Shown here: piece by piece, positions 23,865-35,719 of the stretch | Layout: every line of letters starts with the position of its first letter | How positions within the stretch are numbered: the first letter of the stretch is position 1 | From: Tenodera sinensis | Lineage: Eukaryota; Arthropoda; Insecta; Mantodea; Mantidae | Assembly (NCBI GenBank): GCA_030765045.1 | Contig: CM060964.1 | Span: 170,570,219-170,634,218, forward strand | Direction of reading: 5' to 3' | Length of the DNA: 64,000 bases | Notes under the pieces: generated by a model | The model's database searches: none | What the model was told of the DNA's origin: nothing | What the model saw: only the letters and a program-made list of their open reading frames with translations | Position numbers and translations under genes: made by a program

Positions 23865-24491
23865 GAAGAGACTTAGCAATAAATGTAACCGCTTTTTAGA
23901 GAGCACCATATTTTTATGTTTTGGCGGTCACATCGCTCTCTCACAACTCCCAGAATGTCTGGAGGACCACACCTGTCGTTGGTTTACGGGTCTCACCGAC
24001 CTGACCGGGAGAATTATCAAAATAAATTCACCGACCATATCCTCTGATTACCAATCAGAGGATGTATACATGCCATGACAGGTCAGCATGTTATGGGTTA
24101 AGGTTTTATAGAGAAATTAGAGAATTGGAGATGTTGGAAAAATAAAGACTCCCTAGCCCTCAGGAACCCTAATAGCATCGGGGTCGGAAGAGAACAAGAG
24201 TTGATCAAGGTAAGGTCAGATAGAAAAGTTACAGTGAGGAGCAAAACACCAGTAAGTGGAAGTAATGTTCTGCTCAGCTTGGGTACCTTGTGGTCGCTAT
24301 TCACATATCCCCTAGACGGAGACCCTTGAAATGGAAATGGATCGAGACCACCTTCAAATATGCCCGGCCACTTCTAATGCCCCATCCATCAGTGAAAAAT
24401 ATTGGAAAGCAAGAGGATTAATGACTTCATTGTCAGAAATCCAGCATTAATGACTCCATTGTCAGAAATCCAGCATTAGCTAACAACAACA
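23865..24491 (+). mobile_element. 627-bp retroposon with a LINE 2 tail and an unrelated head
   Basis: Flanked by the 13-bp duplication actttcagaaatt at 23852-23864 and 24492-24504. The last ~160 bp (from about 24333) matches the 3' end of the LINE at 40206-42992, including the terminal AAC repeats; a 29-bp piece near that end is tandemly duplicated. The first ~465 bp do not match that LINE's RT/RNase H region and contain a 10-bp perfect stem (tcctctgatt with aatcagagga, 24040-24062). It may be a LINE deletion derivative (5' leader joined to 3' end) or a non-autonomous element that borrowed the tail. Confidence 0.75.
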
Positions 24492-24605
24492 ACTTTCAGA
24501 AATTAAATTATATTGAAGTTAATGTTAACCTCTGTGAAGTAATTTTTATCAAAGAACACAGTGCAACTACAGCTAAATAATAGCTGTATTGAAGGTAAAG
24601 ATTAA

Positions 24606-25838
24606 CCCTTCCCGAGCGGACGGTTTTATGGTTCTGAGCGGAAGGCAATTTTGCTAAAGTATGAAACTCTATTAAATACAGTTAAAACTATATAAAAATG
24701 CTCAAATGTACTAAAACACATAGTATACCTTGCTTTTTGTTGAATTGGATCATAATTGTCCTCCAGGAGTGAAGGTTTGTTAATCTCCGTAAAAATGTTG
24801 TTACAAAAATGGCATAAGTAGCACTTTTCCATTTTCTACAGCGTAGTTCGTACATATAGGTATTCACAAATAAACCAGCAGTGCTTCAGGAACTAAATGG
24901 TGTCACATTCTGATATTTAATACTTTCATTTGTAACAATAACGGTAATGATAACAAATTATACCTAAAAGTTTTGATAGAAATGTGCAGTTACACCTAGC
25001 TAGGGCTGGGTATCTAAAATGTGCATATGATTTTCATAGCAACTTGTTTATCTCAATACTATTGAGATAATACTATCTCAGTGCTTTTATATCGGCAATT
25101 TCTAGGAGATTCCAAGAAGCAATCCTGGCTTTTTTCGTTGGTGGTGTCGCCTGTTGTATTTTTTTTTTATGTTTCCCTGAATACGTCTCCTCAGTAATTA
25201 TTTCCATAATTTCGTCATAAAAAAATAGGCCGAAAAATTCTGCTGGAAGCGTATTCTCATCAAAATGAGAAGGAAGTATTGGTCCCTGCTGGATATTGTG
25301 CAGTAGGATACTAGATGTAGGGCCAGGGTCAAAATTAACCCACCTCTACACAGCTAGGTGTACAGCTGTCTGCAGCGTCACTTATGTCACTCTCGCTCTC
25401 ACTTGCACTTACATATGAATTCTTGCATATATCACTCATCATCACTGAGCACAAAATTCGATAACTCACTATCACTTTTGTTCAACAATTCTACAATTTC
25501 TTGCTCCGTCAACCCTTTCTTTCCCGCCATTCTGTCAAAAAACGAAAAAAAAAAAAAAAAAAAAAAAAAACACCTTTCGCTTGCTGGATGCAATCACCGC
25601 ACTGTTTATTCCCACACTACTGAAAACTATGACAGAAATTATTAAATATGGAAAATCGGTGATGAACTGATCACAAACATCTGATAGAACATTTCCTGCC
25701 ATCTATTGGCAGTATATATGAATTATTTGAGCGAGAGGAGCCGATCACAATAGCTCTATGACTCCAAACCCATATATGGGTTTTCGCTCGTCAGGGTCCA
25801 GACAGGTCGCCCATATATGAGTTTTCGCTCGCAAAGGG
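24606..25838 (-). mobile_element. Non-autonomous piggyBac derivative
   Basis: TTAA flanks it at 24602-24605 and 25839-25842. The ends are cccttcccgagcg and, reversed, ccctttgcgagcg. Near the right end the motif gttttcgctcg occurs twice. On the minus strand, from the ATG near 25530, the frame reads MAGKKGLTEQEIVELLNKSD and later LPSHFDENTLPAEFFGLFF, then YDEIMEIITEET. These resemble the acidic N terminus and early body of piggyBac transposases. The catalytic core is absent, so it would need a transposase from elsewhere. A run of about 28 A lies at 25543-25570. Confidence 0.75.
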
Positions 25839-26929
25839 TTAAGCATTAGCCCAGGCCTTTCCAGCTTGATCACTTAGCACTGCGGTGCACTGGTGCTGTA
25901 TCCAGTAGCCCTGGTGCCTTCCCCACATAGCGGCCACTGACTGCCTGTAAGCAACAGGCAGTAACAGTAATATTGTCTCTCGTTTACTCTCTCTCTCTCT
26001 TTCCAATGCAGAGGTGGTGTTAAATACTAATAGGATATAGCAGATAGTGGAGCAGTTATTATGGCTGCTTCTTTGTTACAAAATGTTCAATTCCTCATAG
26101 GAAGATTTATATTTTGTTGTCAATACCAAAGGGAAATCCCAATGCTTAATTTGTCAAAGAAATTAACGATATGTCACCTAAACTTGAAATTTTTATAACT
26201 CCATTTTCAGCGCATCCTGAAAAAGCACCTTCAAATTTCTAAACAGAGCTGGTAAAACTAAAGTGCAACACAATCCTAAAAGACAGGTACTATTAATTCA
26301 GCTGTGATTTAGTTAAATTTTACAAAGGTTTCAACAGGAATTCAACAGGAATTTCCCAAAATTCATGCGCTTGCCTTAAAATTCGTGTCAAAGTTCAGTA
26401 CAACTCTTGCATGTGAACAGATGTTTTCAGTTATGAATTTAAATAAAAGTAAAAGCAGGATGTTTCTGTCTGTTACTGCCTTAGTGGTGGTACTACGAAT
26501 TTCCATTGCCAAATCTATTGTAACAATATTGGTAAATTAGTTGTGGCAATATGATGTCAAAAATTGACCTAAATGGTAAATGCACACAAGGGTAAATATA
26601 TGTAGAGAATACATGGTACGTTTGTGTGTTCACATAATTGTCAATAATGATTGTTTTCGTAAGCTGCATGCCGACTTGACAACCTGTCCCATTCAACAGT
26701 CAATGCAAAATTTACCCTCCGCAGGTACTTCGACTACCACTGCCACAATACATGACCTTCTGGATACCGGACCTGACACTGGGATTCAAGATGGTTGCCG
26801 TATGTAGTGGGAACCACTTATAAACAACTCTTCTACAGGCTACGATTTCAATGCAGTAAAAAAATGTGATGTAATAACACGCCTATTTTGTAAATATGGG
26901 CTGTGTTAAACTCAAAAAACACTATTTTA

Positions 26930-27880
26930 AACATAACCTCAACTAAACAAAAAAGAATGACATTTAATATTAAACCATAACCCATGGGCAATGAAATATA
27001 TAACCTTAAATAACATTCATCCAATCTACAGTTTTACATGGCATTTTGTAACTGCATTACCCACTCAAGTTACAAAGAAGATAGAAAAAACTACAAGCAG
27101 CATGTTACTTAAATAAAACAGAACTGTTGACATTGAGTTAACTCAGAATTATTAATCATTGTTTACACTGTTTTTCACACTTGCAACACGTATATAATGT
27201 TATATGCCTACACAAAACATATACTGGGTGGCTGATATACAAATGCTGCCATTTAGAATAATTAGCTACCTACTGAATTCAAAAGCTCCAGGGTGGAATT
27301 TTGCTTTTACTTTTACTTTTACTGAAAACTTATTACTTAGTTTGCAACGATATATTACTCAGCACTTCCTGACACTTCATTTTACAGGGGGAATCCACAA
27401 AAGCAGATGAAGTATTAAAAATAATAACCCTAAAACAGCAATGTAAATTAAATATGTGAAATGCGTAACCTTAAATCAGCATTGTAAAACAACTTCGCTA
27501 CAGCCTACAGTTTTACATGCAGCAACATAACACATTACTTCTAAACTACAGCTACGCATTTAAATTACAAAGACAAAAGATAATGTATGAATACAAGCAG
27601 CATACTACTTGCATGAAACAAACTGTTGGTGTTGCAGCTGTCATTAATTGAGTTCACTCGAAATTGTCTTCCACTATTTACACTATTCACAATGTTATAT
27701 ATACACTGGCAGCTAACACACATAACGCTGCAATTTATAGTAATTAAATACTGAATTTACAAGCTTTATGTTGCAATTTACCTTTTGTTTTAACTGAAAG
27801 TTTCTCATTTTTAATTTGCATCCAGGAACGCAACAGTTACGGGTCATTCTGAAGTTTGAAGATAGGTACAATAGCAACAA
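26930..27880. repeat. Diverged tandem duplication, period about 465 bp
   Basis: Landmarks recur in the same order: taaccttaaat at 27001 and 27466, acagttttacatg, acaagcagcat, a run resembling tttacactgtt, and actgaattcaaaagct beside actgaatttacaagct. Identity is moderate, so this is old. No coding potential or transposon ends recognised. Confidence 0.6.
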
Positions 27881-28179
27881 TAACATACACTACTGGAATA
27901 GTTTTTCTTCAACAACCTCTCACCACTGTAATTGTGACACAAATTGTACTTGCAAACAGATAAATTAACCACACTATACGTCTAATGTAGTCATAGTCTT
28001 AGATGGAATACAATGAACACAAACACGTGGAAAGCACACTGTACAGGCAACACGTTATTAGATTTATTCCCATTCCATATACTGCCCAAATAAAAGTTTT
28101 TAAACACTCGCTTTGCTAATATGAAGACAAACTTACATAGGAATTACTATAACAATAACTCAAAGGCATAGAAAACAAT

Positions 28180-28440
28180 ATGAAGGATAGCGTGTGGAAA
28201 CACCTCAGAAATCACCACCAACTGCTGGTGCCATTTTTGTACAACTGGGATGCCAGTGTCAGGTCCGTTATCTTATCCAGAGGGTCCTGCACAATACCTT
28301 CTTGTTGCTGTCGCTGCCACTTCACCTTCCCCCTCCTCTCCGGTGCCCAGCTCAGCACCAGTGCCAGTCGAGACCCTGGCGGCACCTTGGTTGGAAAGGC
28401 GTGCACTAGCCATAAGATTGTTCCTGAAGTAAATTAATTT
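28180..28440 (+). other. GC-richer segment before a LINE ORF1 remnant
   Basis: Several overlapping frames reflect a C-rich composition (cttccccctcctctccgg) rather than a protein. It could be the leader of the LINE remnant that follows. No domain recognised. Confidence 0.3.
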
Positions 28441-29557
28441 ATTGCTGACTATAAACTTGTGGAGAGCTTTATTTTAAAACAAGAAACAGTTAACTGTAAT
28501 AGACTGTCACATAATAAGAAAAAAGGTGTAGAGAAAAGGATAAAGAATCTTGGCATGGCATACATTAATAAGCTTACAAATTTATTGGGAGTTGCTTACA
28601 AGTCGCATAGGGAGATGGACGTGTCAGAACATGTGCTCGTGACAGTTGAAGATAGAGCAGATAAACAAGTTGTTAGAAACTATTACGAAATACATAAAAG
28701 AAATCAAGAACATAGAAAATGGAATAGATAAGAAGGTAGATGACAAGCTTGAACAGACCAAAGCATTAATAGGACAAGTTGAAGCAGAAGTAAAGAAGAG
28801 GTAAAGGAGTGCTAAAAGAGGCTTATTCAACTGGAAAACTACAAGGGAAGATATAGAAAGCTAAACCTAATTAGTTTTGGAGGAGAGGAGAGAAGAAAAG
28901 GAGTTTCAACAGAATTTAAAGCTGAATATTGCCAGATGGGAGATTGTGGACTGTTTAGAATTGGAAGAAGAGGGCAGAGATAGAGACCAGTAATGTTTTT
29001 GAAATAACAATGGTGCTAAGTGCCACTTCTGACAAAATGTGAATTTTTGTTTAGAATGGTGCTATGGACCATTGCTAACAACGTATCCAGAGTGTCAAGT
29101 ACCAAGAGTTCAGGAAGCAGTTCAAAGATAACTCCAAGTGCTATGCCCAGGACATTATATTGGTGTTATGTGCCTGTTAACAGCTAATTACTTCAAGCAG
29201 GTTGTACCATATAACAGTTCAGATGTGATGGAACTTAGTATTCATATTAATAAGAAGAGCAAGAGGTTCTGGTTCATTTGGATCAGAGCAAGCAAAACTG
29301 AAGAGAAAAACAAAGACTTACTTGCTATGGTAGACTATCTTCCTTATGGAAAAGGTGAACTCTTTTATCAGGTTATTTGTTCATAAGCACACTTAACTGT
29401 TTGTCTTATAGTTGTTCTATCACATTTCAACAATATATTGCTTATTATGATCTTTGCCAACTGTTCAGTGTGCTAATATTGTGACAATATTGTTTATGGC
29501 ACATAGCATCTTCTATCATTTGTGTTTTTCTGTAACGAAAACTTGTATTTATGTTAA

Positions 29558-32045
29558 CCTCTTCAGGGATATGGACGTGAAATCACGTCCATTTAAAATG
29601 ACGGACGAGCGATATGGACGTGTATACACGTCCTGTGCGTTTGTGCATTTAACCCTTATTTATCCACTATCTAACTCAACTTATTTTAATTTTCCCCCGT
29701 TATGAAACATTTAATTAAATTCTATATGCTTTACTGGCTTACCTTTATATGTTCCTTCTGCAGTGATATGCCTCAAAACAGGGATAAACACACAAGGGCA
29801 CATCTCCACATTCGCCACAAATCATCCCAGTTTCCTTACGGATTCCCTTCTTGCGGCACACGAAACACCTTCGAGATGGGCGGGACTTCTTTGCTGTTGA
29901 CGGTATCCTTTTAGGATAATGTTTTCCTTGAAGTCTTGAGGGGTGCAGGGGTTTTGGATTTCCTACCCCTAGTATGAAGAGGCCTCTCAACCTGGTATTG
30001 TTCAATTAGGCTGCGAGCTATTGATAGTCGAAAGTCCAGGTAGGTCATTGTCTTGTGTGGGTTTAGAGCTCTCCAAATTACCAAACAATTGTATATGGTT
30101 ATATCCAGCTGGTGCAAAAATACCTTTTTATACCATTTCACTGTTTTTCGTAAAGAGGGATATGCTTGCAATACCTGATCTACTAGATCGACACCGCCCA
30201 TGTGCATATTGTATTCCTGGATAACGTCAGGCTTGAAAATGCACATTTTGGTATGGGCATCTGTTTTTCCAGTGTCAATCATCAAAATCTTAGAGCTGCA
30301 ATTGGATAATGCCGTAACTACCCTCCTGTCCTGCCAGGCAAGGTAGGTCAAAGGTGGGAGCTGACGCACCTCCATTTCCCCTCTCCATAGAGCCTTCGTA
30401 TTCACATCTTTTGGCAAACCAATACGATTTGAACGTACTGTTCCAATTGCATTAGTCTTTCTTTTGTGTAAGGCCATGAATAATTTAGGAGAGCTGTACC
30501 AGTTATCTAAGTACACAGTCCTACCCTGATCAAGCACAGGTTCCATTAGGTGCATTACTATGGAGCCAGATAAGCCCAAATCTTTGTCTCCAGTATTGTC
30601 AGTCCCTTGACCAGTGTAAATGCAACTATTGTAAAGATATCCCGTTTTACTTTCACAAACATCAAAACTCTTTATGCCAAATCTAGCCCTTTTTGTTTTG
30701 ATGTATTGCTTCCAACCTAAGCGGCCCTTCCAAAGCATTAGGCTTTCATCAACAGTGACCTTTTCACCAGGCACATAATTTTCTTTAAATTTTGAAATAA
30801 TATAATCGAAAACAGGCCTAATTTTGTGGAGTTTGTCATTTACATTCTCTGTGCAGGTGAAATGAAGGAACCGCAAAATTGACGTAAATCTGTTATTTGA
30901 CATGCATTTTCCAAAAAAAGGAGTAGCTAGCATGTCATCTGTGGACCAATACATGTATAATGCAGGTTTACGAATAACACCCATAAGTATAATTAGACCA
31001 ATTAGCCTGTAAATCTCATTGAGTGTTACTTCTGTCCACCTTTGAATTCTACTCTTAGGCCCTGATTTACCTTTAGAGAGCAGGTCTTCCTTCACCTTAC
31101 TCGCATATACATTTGTTTCTGAAACAATGAGAGACACTAAGTCGGTAGTAAAAAAATTTGTAAAAATGTCAATTGGTTGGCTGTCAGAAGTCAGCTGAGC
31201 CTGGGATTGAACACCAGACCCTGTGCTCGTGAAGATGTGCCTGTTTGTATTGGAATTGTTTTCAGCACTCCACAATGCTGACTCTTCACGAACACCTGAA
31301 GGAAGTTGGTCACGTTCTTCCTCACTGCTACTTGTACCTATATCCTCCACACACCCCTCAAATTCGGAAAATTCGCCATCGATATCCAAATCGCTGTCAC
31401 ACAGCAAGAAGTCCTCCACATTATCGTGTGTAATTTCAGAAGCCCTTACACTTCCACCACTCGCTAACCTTTGTGCAACACTGCTTGTTGATGCCATGTT
31501 TTAGCTCTGAGATGTAACACTCAATAGCTTCTCACTTCAGCTACAAGCAGGAAAGTATACGTATGCATTTCAAGAAAGAAACAAACGGAGCCTGTAAGGT
31601 ATATCCAAGTTACGAAACACGTGTAAGGAAAAATTGCAAACCTGCTTTATTCTGATGACTCATAAACCACGCATACAGTGGCGTTCTATTTCACATTGTG
31701 CTGTGACTTGCTGACGCATAGCTAACACATACAATGGGTCCACTACTGTTTCTTTCCGAGATGCGTTCGACAAAGCAAAGTTAACTTTTTACCACAGTGA
31801 AACAAATAGTGCCATTTCAACGATTTGTAAATGCAACTCAACATTGCTGATGATGTACATGTATACTGCATATAATGAGTTTTATACGAGTTTTTGTTTC
31901 ATTAAAATAACTTACAATTTACGCAAAATACAGCTGTGTATTTAGGAAGCACTTTTAGCGCATTTAACAATTTAAATGCCCTGCGCTGGATATTGGGTAT
32001 CCGTTCTCGGCCTGCAGAGCTTTTAAATGGCTGTCGCTCAAGAGG
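29558..32045 (-). mobile_element. piggyBac element, copy 1 (nearly complete)
   Basis: TTAA lies at both edges (29554-29557 and 32046-32049). The ends are cctcttcagggat and, reversed, cctcttgagcgac, matching at 11 of 13. Inside the left end are two palindromes, ggacgtgaaatcacgtcc and ggacgtgtatacacgtcc, probably subterminal transposase sites. Length is 2488 bp. It carries one transposase gene with a single visible lesion. Confidence 0.9.
29745..31497 (-). pseudogene. piggyBac transposase, copy 1: intact core, frameshift before the cysteine-rich domain
   Basis: piggyBac transposases cut and paste DNA at TTAA without footprints. The ATG at 31497 opens 528 residues: an acidic N terminus (SEFEGCVEDIGTSSSEEE), then the catalytic core. 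The three family aspartates are in VTVDESLML, TVYLDNWYSS and MGGVDLVDQ. The frame ends at 29911 (SRKTLS). One extra A near 29935, relative to copy 2 (ctcaagactt against ctcagactt), causes this. The next frame continues PKRIPSTAKK, then the cysteine-rich DNA-binding motif RCFVCRKKG, MICGECG, CVYPCFEAYH, ending at 29745. The protein lacks its end-binding domain as encoded. Confidence 0.9.
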
Positions 32046-33859
32046 TTAAATTACGTATTTCTATGTGTGAGGAGTGTTGTATTTGTACATTCATCAGAAT
32101 GTATTAAGTTTTTTACATTAAGCACTTTCAGTAAAGTTTTCTTTGAATAACTCGGTTTGTTTATTTTGGCACTTAGCATCATTGTTATTTCAATAACACA
32201 ATTGTGAAAACAGCCATGATGAAATTTAAATGGGAAGTGTTGAGAAACAGCAAGGAGTTAAAGGGCACAAAAATATTTATTGGGCAAGATTTGGGTAAGA
32301 AGCAAAGGGAACTGAAATCGATTGCAAGAAAACAAAGCAAGAAGGAAAAAAGGCATTCGGAGCCGACCCATGGATGGAACTTCATCCTCACTGTACTGCA
32401 TCGCAAGAATCCCAGCTACCACATGTGGCTGAACAGCCTACTCAGCACCAGAGATAACTGGCAGCTACATCACTAATGAAGCCAGTGTCACCTTCAGATC
32501 AATGGAGAGAAATGAACAAATATTGCAATGACTGGAAATTTAAAGGAAAATAAGAGAAAACAAATACTGGTACTTAAGAAAGGGGCAAAATTGAGCAGTC
32601 ACCAAAAATGTAAGAAAGGTAACAAAGACACTATGAGAATGTATGTATTTAGGAATTAAAATTGTTGGAAAATGGGAAAGGCAAAATAAATTAGAAACGA
32701 TAAAGAGAAAAGGAGCTGTTTCAGCTGTTTGAAATTACAAATACAGAGTACCTAATATGTCATTGTTACAAATGTTAATATACCAAAGAAAAAAAGTAGG
32801 AAAAAATTTACAACCCAAGTTGAACCCAAAATGTTATATGGTAACAAGATATCAGAGCTAGATGGAGGGGAGGAAATCGTAAATACTATACACAGGATGT
32901 TTTGCAAGAAAGTTCTACATTTACCAAGTACAAATGTAATGTAAGAGCCCAAATGGAACTGGGAAATGTGTCAAAGAAGGCCACGATTATAAAAAGAGCT
33001 TTTAAATACTGGTTCAGGCACTTGAATCACAGGATAGTAATGAAGCTTATGACATAAAGAGAAGTGCCTAATGAATTAGGAATGGACTAACAGTCTTTGA
33101 AATAACTTGGAAGATACTGGATTTGGATACATTTTGAGAAAAAGAGAACATGATTATAAAGATTTTTGCAAAAAAGTAAGGAGATTTGAGGATATAGAAA
33201 TTTAAAAATTCTTCAGGAGAGAACTGAAGATGGATCAATAATATTTTATACTTTAATAAACAAAAGGAAATGCATACATTTTTAAGGAAAATAATGAGTA
33301 AAGGGGGAGTATTGTGTGCACAAGAGGAGGCATGGAAATTAAAAGGACAAAGAAATATTGACTACAGAATCAGTCCTCCATTTTCAGAGGAAATGGAGAT
33401 ATTGAAGACATCTGTGGAGAAAGGATTTAATAAATAAAAAATGGTTTAAATTAATTCCTTCAGTTGAAATCTTTAGAATGAAAGTAAAAACAGGGGACAG
33501 TTCTTAAGCACAGTGGCATTGATCTTTAAAAGGGAGGTGGCACAAATATAACTGCTTGGTAGATTTTAATTTGTTTGTAGTTTTTAAGAAGCTATTAACC
33601 TCTTTGCGGATATGGACGTCATATGATGTCAATTTTAAAATGCAGGAGAACCGACATGGATGTCATATGACATCCTGTGCATGCATGCATTTAATGCTTA
33701 TTTAACCCTAATTATTTTAATTTTTGTCTTTTATAATAAATTTAAATAAATCCTAGAATAAATAAAGTCTTACCTTTAAAGGTTCCTTTTTGAATGGTAC
33801 ATCTCAAAACATGGATAGACACATAAGGGCACATCTCCACATTCATGGCATATCATGTT

Positions 33860-35719
33860 AGTCTCTTTACGAACTCCTTTTTTGCGGCACACCAGACACC
33901 TTCAAAATGGACGCAACTTTTTTGCTGTCGGTGGTGTCCTTTTAGGAAAGTGTTTTGCTTCAAGTCTGAGGGGTGCAGGGGTTGTAGATTTCTTACCCCC
34001 TGTTTGAAGAGGCCTCCGAATGTTAAAGCACTCAATTACGCTACAAGCTATTGATATGCAGAAGTCCAGGTAGGTCATTGTCTTGCGTGGGTTTAGAGTT
34101 CTCCAAATTACTAAACAATTGTATATGGTAATATCCAGCTGGTGCAAAAATACCTTTTTATACCATTTAACTGTTTTTTGTAAAGACATATATGATTGCA
34201 ATACCTGATCTACTAGATCCACACCACCCATATACATATTGTATTCCTGGATAACATCAAGCTTGAAAATTGACGTTTTGGTGTGGGCATCTATTTTTCC
34301 AGTGTCAGTCATAAAAATCTTAGGGCTGCAATTGGACATTGCTGTAACCACCCTCCGTTCTTGCCAAGTAATGTAGGTCAAGGGTGAGAGCTGGTGCACC
34401 TGCATTTCTCCTCTCCTTAAAGTCTTTGTATTCACATTCTTTGGCAAACCAATACGATTTGAATGTACTGTTCCAATTGCATTTGTTTTCCTTTTGTATA
34501 AGGCCACGTATAATTTAGGGGAGCTGTACCAATTATCTAAATATACAGTCTTACCCTTGTCAAGTATAGGTTCCATCAGGTGCATCACTATGGAGCCAGA
34601 TAACCCCAAATCTTTGTCTCCAGTATTATCAGTTCCTTGATCAGTGTAAATGCAGCTATTGTAAAGATATTCCATTTTACTTTCACAAAGATCAAAATTC
34701 TTTATGCCAAATCTGGCCCTCTTTTGTTTTGATGTATTGCTTCCAACCTAAGCGACCCTTCCAAAGCATTAAACTTTCGTCAGCAGTGACCTTATCACCA
34801 AGCACGTAATTTTCTTTGAACTTTGAAATAATATATTGCAAAACCAACCTAATTTTGTGTAATTTATCATTTTGTTTTCTGTGCTGGTGAAATGAAGGAA
34901 CCGCAAAATGGAAGTAAACCTGTTATTTGACATGCATTTCCCAAAAAATGGAGTAGTTAGCTGTCATCTGTAGACCAGTACATGTCTAAGGTTGGTTTAT
35001 GAATAAAATCCATGAGCGTAATTAGACCAATTAGCCTGTAAATCTCATTCAGTGTTACTTCTGTCCACTTGTGAATTCTACTCTTAGGTCCTAAATTGGC
35101 TTTAGACGTCAGGTCTTCCTTCACCTTACTCATATATGCATTTGTTTCTGTAACAATGAGAGACACTAAGTCAGCAGTAAAAAATTTTGTGAAAATATCA
35201 ATTGGTTGGCTGTCAGAAGTCAGCTGAGTCTGTGGTTGTACACCAGAGGCTGTGCTCGTGAAGATATGTCTAGTTGTTTCGGAGTCATTTTGACTACCCC
35301 ACAATGTTTCTTCTTCACAAACACCTGAAGGAAGAGAGTCACTTTCTTCCTCACTGCTACCTATATACTCCATGCCCCCTCATCGGTCTGGGTGGCTCAG
35401 TTGGTTAGACGCTGGCCTACTGATCCCGAGGTCGCGGGTTCAAACCCGGCCCAGGCCGATGGTTTTTAAGTGTGCTTAAAAACGACAGCTTCATGTCAGT
35501 AGATTTACTGGCATGTAAAAGAACTCCTGCGGGACGAAATTCCGGCACACCGGCGACGCTGATATGATCCTGGCAATTGACAGCGTCGTTAAACAACAAA
35601 ATAATTTTTAAAAAAATGTTCCACGCCCCCTCAAAATCTGAAAATTTGCCATCAATATCAATCACTGTCATAGAGCAAAACGTCCTCCACATCTGAAGTA
35701 ATTTCTGAAGCCCGGACAC
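33860..35719 (-). pseudogene. piggyBac transposase, copy 2: multiply inactivated
   Basis: Homologous to copy 1 along its length. From the N-terminal side, a SINE splits the acidic region at 35383-35619; the frame resumes at 35373 (EYIGSSEEESDSLPSG) to 34957; small indels relative to copy 1 occur near 34953, 34873 and 34722 (one extra T); then a 257-residue frame (34675-33902) has TVYLDNWYSS and MGGVDLVDQ. It ends at TGA where copy 1 has CGA, and the cysteine-rich end (RCLVCRKKG, CYPCF-like) continues in frame beyond the stop. It cannot make transposase but supplies a reference for the lesion in copy 1. Confidence 0.88.
35383..35619 (+). mobile_element. SINE family C, tRNA-derived, inserted in piggyBac copy 2
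   Basis: Flanked by tccatgccccctca (35369-35382) and tccacgccccctca (35620-35633), a 14-bp duplication with one difference. The head has an A box (tggctcagttggttag) and an intact B box (gggttcaaacccgg) and nearly folds as a tRNA. The body contains cttcatgtcagtagattt, gcatgtaaaagaactcc and cggcacaccggcgacg. The 3' end is AT-rich (acaaaataatttttaaaaaa). Distinct from families A and B. Confidence 0.9.

Larger units (their letters stand above)
23380..26540 (+). pseudogene. hAT-superfamily transposase remnant, interrupted by two insertions
   Basis: Fragments on the + strand are TIATDGAYFMVKC (about 23480), the RW-type region MWVTTVVYLSEYLLDLVEYF (23758 on), a continuation NYFQKL to NYIEVNVNLCEVIFI across the first insertion, and a C-terminal hATC-like piece near 26390-26480, LACEQMFSVMNLNKSKSR. 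The E and FS residues are typical of the hAT dimerisation domain. The insertions are the 627-bp retroposon at 23865-24491 and the piggyBac derivative at 24606-25838. Many stops; no ends identified. Confidence 0.6.
29001..32191. mobile_element. Unclassified element with 25-bp terminal inverted repeats
   Basis: The ends are gaaataacaatggtgctaag plus tgcca at 29001-29025 and its inverted copy at 32167-32191, with one mismatch in 25; similarity extends a few bases outward. Shorter forms of the same motif (tggtgctatgg near 29058, tggcacatagcatc near 29495) lie inside the left end. Apart from piggyBac copy 1 (29558-32045) only about 0.7 kb is its own sequence, with no recognised transposase. Superfamily unknown; no clear target duplication. 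Confidence 0.55.
28459..33590 (+). pseudogene. LINE remnant (ORF1 and ORF2 tail) split by nested DNA transposons
   Basis: The upstream part (28459-29000) is lysine- and glutamate-rich with a coiled-coil character and ends near IVDCLELEEEGRDRD. The downstream part (32200-33590) begins KFKWEVLRNSKELKGTKIFI, which resembles the RNA-binding end of LINE ORF1, followed by an ORF2 tail with HRMFCKKVLHLPST. Between ORF1 and that tail most of ORF2, including the RT, is missing. The interval 29001-32191 is a separate inserted element containing piggyBac copy 1. The tail resembles FCKELLGLSRSAP in the remnant near 45870, so both may be one family. Confidence 0.5.

Noticed and set aside
35390..35456. tRNA gene
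   Set aside because: It has good A and B boxes but is the head of a SINE with a long non-tRNA body and flanking target duplications inside a transposon.
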